Below are positions 1 through 5,853 of a stretch of 8,858 nt of DNA, piece by piece; the first letter of the stretch is position 1; each line of letters begins with the position of its first letter. Below the pieces are notes generated by a model. That model was not told where the DNA came from, searched no databases, and was given only the letters and a program-made list of their open reading frames with translations. This stretch comes from Reyranella sp. Lineage in GTDB: Bacteria; Pseudomonadota; Alphaproteobacteria; Reyranellales; Reyranellaceae. The position numbers and the translations under genes were made by a program. The stretch lies in assembly GCA_030681635.1 (NCBI GenBank), contig JAUXRT010000742.1:1-8858 (forward strand), written 5' to 3'.

Positions 1-1419
1 GCGATGGCGGCAGCCGGCTTGAAGAAGGGCCAGACGGTGGCGTTCCTGAGTGCCAACAATGCGGAGACCTGGTGCGCGGGTGTGGCGGCGAGCGGGCTGG
101 GCCTGGTCACGACCTGGCTGCATCCGCTGGGCGCTCTCAGCGATCATCTCGACGTCATCGAGGATGCCGAGGTGAGCGCGCTGATCGTCGATGCCCGGAC
201 GCACGCAGAGCGCGGCGGTGAAATCGCCGCCAAGGCCGCGGATCGGCTAAGGGTCGTGCTGACCATGGGCAAGGCGGACTTCGGCCGCGACCTGGTGGCG
301 GCGGCCGAGCGGATCGGCGAGGCAAGCCCGGTCGACCTCTCGACGCCGGACGACTATGCCGTCATCAACTACACCGGCGGCACCACGGGCAAGTCCAAGG
401 GCGCGATCCGCCGTCACCGCTCGACGGCCGCCATGACGGTCGCGGTCGCCGCCGACTTCGAGTTTCCCGAGACGCCGCGCTACCTCGCCGCCGCGCCCAT
501 CACCCATGTGGCGGGCACCAAGGTCGTGCCGGCGCTGCTGAAGGGCGGCACGGTTCATCTCATGAAAGGCTTCGATCCCGAGAGATTCCTGGACACGCTG
601 GAACGCGAGAAGATCAACTTCACCCTGCTCGTGCCCACGATGGTCTATGTACTGCTCGATCATCCCAAGCTCGACAAGACCGATCTCTCCTCGCTGGAGC
701 TGATCCTCTACGGCGCCTCGCCGATGTCGCCGACGCGGCTGGTCGAGGGGCTGGAGCGCATCGGCCCGGTTTTTAGCCAGCTCTACGGTCAGACCGAGTG
801 CTATCCGGTGAGCGTGCTCAGGAGGGCCGACCACGACGCCAAGCGGCCCGAGCTGTTCGCCTCCTGCGGCTTTCCGATCGCGTCCTGCAGCGTAACGCTC
901 CGCGACGAGGACAATAACGAGGTCGAGCCCGGCGAGGCGGGCGAGATCTGCGTGCGGGCGCCGCATGCGATGGAACAGTACTGGAAACGTCCCGAACAGA
1001 CGGCCGAGACTTTTAAAGGCGGCTGGCTGCACACCGGCGACATCGCCCGCGCCGACGAGCGCGGCTACCTCTACATCGTCGATCGCAAGAAGGACATGAT
1101 CGTGAGCGGCGGCTTCAACGTCTTTCCGCGCGAAGTGGAGGATGTGCTGTCCTCGCATCCCGACGTCGCGATGGCCGCCGTGTTCGGCGTGCCGCACGAG
1201 AAATGGGGCGAGGCTGTCGCCGCCCTGATCGTCGCCAGGGCCGGCTGCACGCCCTCGCCGGAGGCGCTGATGCAACTGGTGAAAGACCGCAAGGGCTCTC
1301 CACATGCGCCCAAGCAGATCGAAATCGTCGACAGCCTGCCGCTCACCGCCGTCGGCAAGGTCGACAAGAAAGTGCTGCGGGCCAAGTACTGGGCGGGGCA
1401 GAAGCGTCAGGTGGGATAG
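1..1419 (+). CDS. Acyl-CoA synthetase, AMP-forming, FadD-like (5' partial)
   Basis: Member of the adenylate-forming (ANL) superfamily. It activates a carboxylic acid to the acyl-AMP and then to the acyl-CoA thioester in the cytoplasm. The reading frame is open to the left edge. The first Met in the window (position 4) begins inside the N-terminal domain, so roughly 30-60 residues and the true start are missing. Numbering from that Met: phosphate-binding loop YTGGTTGKSKG at 123-133, YGQTE at 261-265, TGD at 344-346, the hinge region VDRKKDMIVSGG at 359-370, and the C-terminal PLTAVGKVDKK with the expected catalytic Lys at 452. All core motifs are present, so the enzyme should be active. The ending GQKRQVG is a usual tail for proteobacterial FadD-like ligases. 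The acid substrate cannot be predicted; a medium-chain, branched or aromatic acid is possible. The stop codon directly abuts the stop of the convergent minus-strand gene. Confidence 0.93.
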   Translation, partial: AMAAAGLKKGQTVAFLSANNAETWCAGVAASGLGLVTTWLHPLGALSDHLDVIEDAEVSALIVDARTHAERGGEIAAKAADRLRVVLTMGKADFGRDLVAAAERIGEASPVDLSTPDDYAVINYTGGTTGKSKGAIRRHRSTAAMTVAVAADFEFPETPRYLAAAPITHVAGTKVVPALLKGGTVHLMKGFDPERFLDTLEREKINFTLLVPTMVYVLLDHPKLDKTDLSSLELILYGASPMSPTRLVEGLERIGPVFSQLYGQTECYPVSVLRRADHDAKRPELFASCGFPIASCSVTLRDEDNNEVEPGEAGEICVRAPHAMEQYWKRPEQTAETFKGGWLHTGDIARADERGYLYIVDRKKDMIVSGGFNVFPREVEDVLSSHPDVAMAAVFGVPHEKWGEAVAALIVARAGCTPSPEALMQLVKDRKGSPHAPKQIEIVDSLPLTAVGKVDKKVLRAKYWAGQKRQVG

Positions 1420-2046
1420 CTAGGACGGCCAGGGCGATTGCCAATAGCGCTCGATCTCGAGCTGCCGTACCACTGTCTGCTCCCAGGACTTCAAGACGCG
1501 ATCGATACGCGCTTGGCCGCCATCCATTAGCTGGAGAAATCGGCGCGTATGTCGTGACTGACGAGCGTGTGGATAGTATCGGCGAAGCGTCTGCATTCCC
1601 AAGTCAGTTGCCTTGTCGCGATGGCCGAGGAGTAGATGAGTGAGAAATATGTGCCAGTCGCCCCCGGTCCTCAGGTCATCCAAAGCCTTGACGTATTCGA
1701 GGAAGGCCTCGGGATTGTCGACATGTTCAATTCGAGCCATACCGTCGCCGAGAATCGCGTCTGCGATCCGCTCTTCGATATGAGGATGACTTGGCGACCA
1801 AGGGCCGTAGTCGTCATTGGGAAAGCTATCGCCAAAGGAAAGGCCGACGCCAGTGAAGGGCTCATAGAGCGGTCGCACCAAGTAGTGGATACGGAATCTG
1901 TCCTTGTTGCTCAAACTTGCGAGATTGAAAGCTCTCAGGTAGTGCCCTGCTGGGGGCAGGATCAGAGAGCGCTTGACGAGGATCAGCCGCGGCTCGCGCT
2001 CGCGCACGAGCCGGGTGATCCTCTTGACGTCGGCTGCAGTCGTCAT
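1420..2046 (-). CDS. Hypothetical protein, candidate immunity protein
   Basis: 208 residues, soluble, with no signal peptide or membrane segment. I do not recognise a named family with certainty. The N-terminal half holds a basic stretch then ILPPAGHYLRAF (29-40), FRIHYLVRPLYEPF (51-64) and LSFGD (69-73), a pattern reminiscent of small DUF-type proteins found beside bacterial toxins. The C-terminal half is helical, rich in Arg, Trp and Tyr, and ends SPWPS. The start codon overlaps the stop of the upstream toxin-like gene in an ATGA junction and no Shine-Dalgarno is visible, so translation is probably coupled to the toxin. Position directly after a nuclease-domain gene is the main reason for calling it an immunity candidate, which is an inference. 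Base composition is low for the window: one sampled 60-base line (1681-1740) has 30 G+C, against about 68-72% in sampled lines of the flanking metabolic genes. The stop abuts the ligase stop with no spacer. Confidence 0.75.
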   Translation of the reverse strand: MTTAADVKRITRLVREREPRLILVKRSLILPPAGHYLRAFNLASLSNKDRFRIHYLVRPLYEPFTGVGLSFGDSFPNDDYGPWSPSHPHIEERIADAILGDGMARIEHVDNPEAFLEYVKALDDLRTGGDWHIFLTHLLLGHRDKATDLGMQTLRRYYPHARQSRHTRRFLQLMDGGQARIDRVLKSWEQTVVRQLEIERYWQSPWPS

Positions 2047-3089
2047 GGCTTGTACTGATAGAGTTCGACTCGCCGGTCGCGATTGTCTCCGCCGACATTG
2101 CGAACGATCTTTTCGATTTGTGCAGCGCTCAAATTGGCTCCGCCGGTCTTCAAGTCAACAATAACGATGGTGCCATCCTCGCGAGTCCAGACCAAGTCCA
2201 CGCGAGCCGAACCTTTGACATTTTTTTGGTTCGGCTCTTTGGTATCGAGATATGTCACTTCAGCCCGAACACCCTTGGCCTCGCCGCGTTTCTGGAACTC
2301 TTTGACAACTTCTTCGGCGATTTGGTGCCATTCGGTGCCCAACGCCGATCCGCCGGCCTTGGTCGTTCGCTTTCCTGCTTCCCGATAGATCTCATCTGCC
2401 AGACCGAAATTTGGATCCTCCTTCTTGAGGTCTTCGAAGTCCTTGGCAATGAGTTGACGCCTGCCATCAGGCCGCAGACGCCCCTCAGCAATCTGCATTT
2501 CCAAGACGAAGGTTTTGAGCGGATCGTCCTCGGCCGGGATTGGGAAGCCAGGTAGCGGGGCATGCGGATCCTTCGGGATCGAAAAACCGCCGCCGATGAT
2601 CTGGCCACCGGGTTTTGCAATGTCGTCCGGCAGGATCCGTTCGGGCTCAAGGGGTGAAGGCGGCTTGGAGGGCGGCGAAAGCGTCGGGCCGATCGGCGGT
2701 GGTGCGGGGAAAGGCGGAGGGCTGGCTTGGTTGGCGTCCGGGTTGACTAGTTTGAACAACGGACTGCCGATGGGTGCCGGCAGAGCGGGAGCCGGTCCGA
2801 TTGGTCGCGGTGGGAGCGGCGCCAATCTCGGCCCAGGCAGAGGAAGGATTGGCGGCAGTTCAGGCGCCATGAATTCCTTTGGAACCTTGGAACTCCAGAC
2901 TTTTCCGAACGCGTCGACCGCGCCGGGCACAAGAAGGCCAGCGAGATGAAGGTTCGGATCGGATTGCGAAGGCGACGTCTGCTGGTCGTCGCTGCGGAGG
3001 TTCGGATAGAGCGCGAGGGCGCTGTTGATTGGCGACGGCGTAGATTCGCCATATGGCGTCGGCGGCACTGGGCCGCGCATCTGGCACAT
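2043..3089 (-). CDS. Proline-rich protein with C-terminal PD-(D/E)XK nuclease-like toxin domain
   Basis: 348 residues from the start chosen here. An in-frame Met 28 codons upstream exists (3173), but it would place the T-run hairpin at 3107-3131 inside the gene. The Met at 3089 has GGAGA five bases ahead and is preferred. N-terminus MCQMRGPVPP; residues about 74-190 are a long Pro/Gly/Leu linker (e.g. LPPILPLPGPRLAPLPPRP); residues about 195-348 are a compact charged domain. There GTEWHQIAEE (251-260), ARVDLV (295-300) and IVDLKTGGANL (310-320) give the E...D...DxK arrangement of a restriction-endonuclease-like fold, with D298, D312 and K314 as likely metal/catalytic residues. Similar DLKTG domains occur at the C-termini of polymorphic toxins (family knowledge), so DNA or RNA cleavage is likely. 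There is no PAAR, VgrG, Rhs, haemagglutinin or signal-peptide region, so the delivery route is unknown. The next gene overlaps by four bases and may encode immunity. A phage-derived structural or cargo protein is an alternative. Confidence 0.8.
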   Translation of the reverse strand: MCQMRGPVPPTPYGESTPSPINSALALYPNLRSDDQQTSPSQSDPNLHLAGLLVPGAVDAFGKVWSSKVPKEFMAPELPPILPLPGPRLAPLPPRPIGPAPALPAPIGSPLFKLVNPDANQASPPPFPAPPPIGPTLSPPSKPPSPLEPERILPDDIAKPGGQIIGGGFSIPKDPHAPLPGFPIPAEDDPLKTFVLEMQIAEGRLRPDGRRQLIAKDFEDLKKEDPNFGLADEIYREAGKRTTKAGGSALGTEWHQIAEEVVKEFQKRGEAKGVRAEVTYLDTKEPNQKNVKGSARVDLVWTREDGTIVIVDLKTGGANLSAAQIEKIVRNVGGDNRDRRVELYQYKP

Positions 3090-3094
3090 GCTGG

Positions 3095-3100
3095 TCTCCG
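3095..3100 (-). promoter_or_regulatory. Ribosome binding site of the toxin-like gene
   Basis: On the minus strand CGGAGA lies five bases before the ATG at 3089. No comparable site precedes the in-frame Met at 3173, so this site decides the start. It follows the terminator-like hairpin within a few bases. Confidence 0.6.
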
Positions 3101-3106
3101 GAAATG

Positions 3107-3131
3107 AAAAAAGCCGCCCCAGGGGCGGCTT
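3107..3131 (-). terminator. Rho-independent terminator-like hairpin 1 (toxin leader)
   Basis: Arms 3111-3120 and 3122-3131 are perfect 10-base inverted repeats (AAGCCGCCCC / GGGGCGGCTT) around a single central base, giving a GC-rich stem of about nine pairs. On the minus strand it is followed by six T (3112-3107). The plus strand lacks a T-run after the stem, so polarity is minus. It sits only 17 bases upstream of the toxin-like start codon, leaving no room for a promoter between them. Confidence 0.75.
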
Positions 3132-3154
3132 CGATGGCGATGGATCGGAAAATG

Positions 3155-3186
3155 AAAAGCCCGCACGGTGCAAACCGGGCGGGCTT
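3155..3186 (-). terminator. Rho-independent terminator-like hairpin 2 (toxin leader)
   Basis: Outer arms 3157-3164 and 3179-3186 (AAGCCCGC / GCGGGCTT) pair perfectly. Inside them, after one A/G mismatch, 3166-3169 (CGGT) pairs with 3174-3177 (ACCG) around a four-base loop. On the minus strand the stem is followed by TTTTCATTTT. It shares flanking sequence with hairpin 1 (CGGAAA(A)TGAAAA on one side, GGCTTCGA on the other), so the two look like diverged copies of one unit. What it terminates is unclear, because no convincing minus-strand gene lies just upstream. Confidence 0.65.
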
Positions 3187-3189
3187 CGA

Positions 3190-3377
3190 GGATCCGACGG
3201 ACTACCCGTCAGTATATCGAATAATTACCATAAAACTTGCTGAAATGTCAACTTTTGTTTAACAAGTATTTGCATCACACTCCTTGGCACATCTCGCTGT
3301 GTTTCATACTGCACCTTGTGTGTCATGCGCTTGCGGCACGGGGGTTTGCCGCGCCGGTGATTTCATGGGAACAATGG
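3190..3377. other. AT-rich intergenic region between divergent genes
   Basis: The AT-rich spacer between the toxin leader and the lipoprotein gene; the line 3241-3300 has only 23 G+C in 60. It should hold the promoters for both directions, but I cannot assign one with confidence. Visible elements are a small hairpin GACGG-actac-CCGTC at 3196-3210, a minus-strand TTGACA at 3251-3246, a minus-strand TATACT at 3216-3211, and a short palindrome TTGTT-t-AACAA at 3255-3265. An open plus-strand frame runs from TTG 3237 into the lipoprotein gene, but its translation up to about 3356 (many Cys, His and Leu) does not look like protein. Confidence 0.4.
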
Positions 3378-3848
3378 TTGGTTGTGATCGCCCTTCGCGC
3401 CGCCACTCTCCCTTTTCTGGTCGCCGCTTCGCTGAGCGTCGCAGGCTGCGCCAACCTGTTCGGCGCCAAGCCGCCGGAAGTCGCGGCGGTCGCACCCGGC
3501 CTGACACCGCGTGAGCAGGAGCTGGCCGATCGCAAGGAACATCTCCTGCAGCAGCTCGCGACTTGCGAGAGCGGCAGCTGGGGGCCGTCGGCGCGCCCGA
3601 TCTACGGCGGCCGCGGCGCCTATCACGGACGTTTCCAGTTCACCTTGCGCACCTTCATCACCTACACGCGCATGCGCGACGGCACGGTGCTCACGATGAA
3701 GGAAGCCGCCGAGTACACGCAGGACTTCGAGAAGGCCGCCAGTCTCACCTGGTACATGATCTATGACCTGCAGGAGCCGTGGCACTGGCCACTCTGCTCG
3801 CGCAAGCTCGGCATTCCGGCGCAGGTCAAATTGATGAAGTCGATCTAG
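3378..3848 (+). CDS. Lipoprotein with lysozyme/transglycosylase-like domain
   Basis: Small exported lipoprotein of about 156 residues from the start chosen here. A hydrophobic signal (IALRAATLPFLVAASLSVAGC) ends in a lipobox VAGC whose Cys (codon 3447-3449) is the expected lipidation site. The mature part contains CESGSWGPS, then RGAYHGRFQFTLRTFITY and, near the end, PWHWPLCSRKLG. A CESG glutamate followed by a G.FQF segment and a C-terminal W.W..C is the layout of small lysozyme-like transglycosylase domains, so a peptidoglycan role in the periplasm is likely; the glutamate of CESG would be catalytic. The start is uncertain: TTG 3378 has GGGA seven bases ahead and gives a normal-length signal peptide, while GTG 3357, GTG 3384 and TTG 3237 are alternatives in the same frame. 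It ends in the same CTAG that holds the stop of the convergent PIN gene. It is transcribed alone. Confidence 0.8.
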   Translation: MVVIALRAATLPFLVAASLSVAGCANLFGAKPPEVAAVAPGLTPREQELADRKEHLLQQLATCESGSWGPSARPIYGGRGAYHGRFQFTLRTFITYTRMRDGTVLTMKEAAEYTQDFEKAASLTWYMIYDLQEPWHWPLCSRKLGIPAQVKLMKSI

Positions 3849-4636
3849 GCCGATCCCCGGCGAAACAGTCGTTTCCACCAGCCGCCGAGACGCGTGTCCT
3901 CGATGCTGCGGTCGACATTGTCGAACCCGCGCACCATGACATAGAGCCCGCCCACCAGCTGGATCGACTTGGCCGTCGACAATTCATAGGGCGCAGGCAG
4001 TGTGGCGATGGACTGCGAGGAGATGAGCAGGCCGATCATGACCTCGAACAGTCCATAGGAGAGATGGTCGCGCTCGCGCCACCAGAAGAACAGCAGCCCC
4101 GCCAGCAAGAGCGCGATGGGCACGATCCAGTCCGGTGCCGTGTGGAAGATGAGCTGGTGGTTGCGCACCACGAGGATGGCCACGCCTGTTGCGGCGACGG
4201 CAATCGCCAAGCCGACGGAAAGGTAGCGACGCTGCGCCGACACGATGCGCCGGGCGGCCTGTTCGATGCCGGTGTCGGCGGATGCCGTCGATAGCTCGGC
4301 CAGGAGTTGGTTGCCGCCGATCGATGCAACACCCTTTGCGGCCATGAGCCGAACCAGCCGGCGGTCGGTCGTGATCACGCGGACATTCCCGGCGCCGCCT
4401 TCCTCGGCACATTTGACGGCGAGTTCCGCGGCACCGCCGTCGGCGGACGGGGCGACGACGGCGCCGGCCTCGATCGCCCGGTCGAGAAGGGCCTGGAGAT
4501 CGCGGCGCAGGCCACGTGCCTCACGTCCACGGATGTCGGCAGCCACGGCCTCGGGAATCAGCAGGTCGCCCGCGGCGGCATGGGCAAGGATCTCGGGCCG
4601 CTCGACGATCGCCCCGCTGTCGAGGATGTAGAGCAC
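3845..4636 (-). CDS. PIN-domain protein with C-terminal membrane segments
   Basis: 263 residues. Residues 1-115 read as a PIN-like nuclease domain: LYILDSGAI (2-10, D6), LIPEAVAADI (26-35, E29) and VRVITTDRRLVRLMAAKGV (85-103, D91), which supply conserved acidic positions of the PIN metal site. The C-terminal half is membrane-embedded, with hydrophobic stretches at about 139-157, 170-187, 195-213 and possibly 223-236, followed by a charged tail with VRGFDNVDRS and WWKRLFRR. PIN enzymes usually cut RNA. Here the nuclease domain precedes the membrane part, unlike PIN-TRAM proteins of the YacL type, in which membrane segments come first. The start lies three bases past the aminotransferase stop, so it is probably co-transcribed as the last gene of the five-gene run. 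There is no adjacent small antitoxin-like gene, which argues against an ordinary VapBC module. A membrane-tethered RNase is the best guess; the substrate is unknown. Confidence 0.75.
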   Translation of the reverse strand: MLYILDSGAIVERPEILAHAAAGDLLIPEAVAADIRGREARGLRRDLQALLDRAIEAGAVVAPSADGGAAELAVKCAEEGGAGNVRVITTDRRLVRLMAAKGVASIGGNQLLAELSTASADTGIEQAARRIVSAQRRYLSVGLAIAVAATGVAILVVRNHQLIFHTAPDWIVPIALLLAGLLFFWWRERDHLSYGLFEVMIGLLISSQSIATLPAPYELSTAKSIQLVGGLYVMVRGFDNVDRSIEDTRLGGWWKRLFRRGSA

Positions 4637-4639
4637 GAC

Positions 4640-5842
4640 TCAGCGCAGCTCGCGGCAGAATTCCTGGATGCGTCCGCAGCCTTCGCGGAGGCTGGCGACG
4701 TCGGTGGCGTAGGAGATGCGGAAGTAGGGGCTCATGCCGTAGGCCGCGCCCTGCACCGTGGCGACATGCTTCTCTTCGAGCAGCGCCGTCACGAACGCGG
4801 TGTCGGTGTCGATCTTGCGGCCACCCTTGCTGGTCTTGCCGATGCAGCCGGCGATGTTGGGGAACACGTAGAACGCGCCCTCGGGCTTGTGGCAGGTGAT
4901 GCCCGGTGCCGCCCGCAGCATCGCCACCACCTCGTCGCGCCGCTTCTGGTAGTCGGCGGCGCGCTCCTTCAGCAGCTCCTGCGGACCGTTGAGCGCCGCG
5001 GTGGCTGCCGCCTGGCTGATGGTCGAAATGCCCGAGCCGATCTGGCCCTGCATGTTAGTCATGGCGGCGATCAGCGGCTTCGGCCCGCCGGCGAAGCCGA
5101 CGCGCCAGCCGGTCATGGCATAGGCCTTCGACGCACCGTTCACCGTCAGCGTGCGCTCCTTCAGCTTGGGCTCGACCTCGGCGATGGTGCAGAATCCGAA
5201 GTCGTCATAGATCAGGTGTTCATAGACGTCGTCGGCCATGATCAGCACGTGCGGATGGGCGAGCAGCACGTCGGCGATCTCGCGCATCTCGGCGCGCGAG
5301 CACACCGCGCCGGTCGGATTGTTGGGGAAGTTCAGCACCATCCACTTGGTCCGGGGCGTGATCGCAGCCTCGAGGTCGGCGGCGCGCAGCTTGAACTGGT
5401 TGTTCTCGGGGCACGACACCGACACCGGCGTGGCGCCGGCCACCGTTGCCTGGTCGGCGTAGGAGATCCAGCCCGGCGCCGGGATGATTACCTCGTCGCC
5501 GGGGGTCACGCTCGCCATCAGCGCGTCGTACATGAGTTGCTTGCTGCCGTTGGAGACCATGATCTCGTCCAGCGCATAGTCGAGGTTGTTGTCGCGCTTG
5601 AACTTGGCGCGGATCGCCTCCTTGAGCGGCTTCACGCCGTCCTGCGGCGGATACTTGGTGTCGCCGGCAAGGGCTGCCTTGTGCGCCGCCTCGATGGCGT
5701 GCAGCGGCGTCGGGAAGTCGGGTTCGCCCGAGGAGAGGCCCACGATCTTCACGCCCTCGGCGCGTAGCTCGCGCACCTTGCGGGTCATGGCGGCTGACGC
5801 CGACACTTTTACGTTCTTGAGACGCTCGGAGACCTGGAACAT
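4640..5842 (-). CDS. Aspartate/aromatic aminotransferase, class I fold type I (Ibeta-like)
   Basis: Complete 400-residue PLP enzyme. It moves an amino group between an amino acid (probably Asp, Glu or aromatic/prephenate-type) and a 2-oxo acid in the cytoplasm. Landmarks: LSSGEPDFPTP (36-46), SNGSKQ (97-102) where the Lys corresponds to a residue linked to acidic substrates in the Ibeta subgroup, NFPNNPTG (171-178), MADDVYEHL (202-210) with the pyridine-nitrogen Asp and Tyr, NGASKAYAMTGWRVG (235-249) with Schiff-base K239, and YFRISYA (373-379) with carboxylate-binding R375. Nothing essential is missing. The start MFQVSERLKN is chosen because AAGAAGG lies four bases upstream and the longer frame to 6460 only reads a shadow of the transporter gene. 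Alphaproteobacterial Ibeta enzymes commonly act on both aspartate and prephenate. It lies between the EamA transporter and the PIN gene with gaps of 11 and 3 bases. Confidence 0.95.
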   Translation of the reverse strand: MFQVSERLKNVKVSASAAMTRKVRELRAEGVKIVGLSSGEPDFPTPLHAIEAAHKAALAGDTKYPPQDGVKPLKEAIRAKFKRDNNLDYALDEIMVSNGSKQLMYDALMASVTPGDEVIIPAPGWISYADQATVAGATPVSVSCPENNQFKLRAADLEAAITPRTKWMVLNFPNNPTGAVCSRAEMREIADVLLAHPHVLIMADDVYEHLIYDDFGFCTIAEVEPKLKERTLTVNGASKAYAMTGWRVGFAGGPKPLIAAMTNMQGQIGSGISTISQAAATAALNGPQELLKERAADYQKRRDEVVAMLRAAPGITCHKPEGAFYVFPNIAGCIGKTSKGGRKIDTDTAFVTALLEEKHVATVQGAAYGMSPYFRISYATDVASLREGCGRIQEFCRELR

Positions 5843-5846
5843 GGAG

Positions 5847-5853
5847 CCTTCTT
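5847..5853 (-). promoter_or_regulatory. Ribosome binding site of the aminotransferase gene
   Basis: Minus-strand AAGAAGG ends four bases before the ATG at 5842 and lies just after the TGA of the transporter gene. It fixes the aminotransferase start and excludes the 606-codon extension. Confidence 0.6.

Larger units (their letters stand above)
3099..3189. repeat. Tandem duplicated hairpin unit
   Basis: Two copies of one layout. Copy one: CGGAAATGAAAAAAGCC from 3099, stem, then GGCTTCGA at 3127-3134. Copy two: CGGAAAATGAAAAGCC from 3146, stem, then GGCTTCGA at 3182-3189. Left borders are 47 bases apart. Loops and stem sequences differ between copies while the borders are conserved, which suggests an old duplication or two instances of a family of terminator units. 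Confidence 0.5.

Noticed and set aside
247..1305. Long minus-strand open frame (352 codons) opposite the acyl-CoA ligase
   Set aside because: It is antisense to a gene with all ANL motifs; the translation is rich in Arg, His and Gly with no domain, as expected of a high-GC shadow.
2515..2949. Plus-strand glycine-rich open frame
   Set aside because: It is the complement of the proline-rich linker of the toxin-like gene (CCN/NGG codons) and has no independent support.
3090..3173. Upstream start of the toxin-like protein at 3173
   Set aside because: It would place a T-run hairpin inside the coding region, and it lacks a ribosome site; the Met at 3089 has GGAGA at good spacing.
3211..3251. Minus-strand TTGACA and TATACT as a promoter for the toxin gene
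   Set aside because: The two boxes are 29 bases apart, far beyond the usual 16-18, and neither has a good partner at proper spacing.
3104..3262. Short plus-strand open frame through the hairpin repeats (MKKAAPGAAS...)
   Set aside because: No ribosome site precedes it, it is built from the inverted repeats, and the hairpins have terminator polarity on the other strand.
3845..4636. Classical VapBC toxin-antitoxin module
   Set aside because: The PIN protein is membrane-fused and twice the VapC length, and the adjacent gene is an aminotransferase, not a small antitoxin.
4307..5767. Long plus-strand open frame (486 codons) opposite the PIN and aminotransferase genes
   Set aside because: It spans two well-supported minus-strand genes, and its composition (His, Arg, Gly, Asp runs) is typical of a GC-driven antisense frame.
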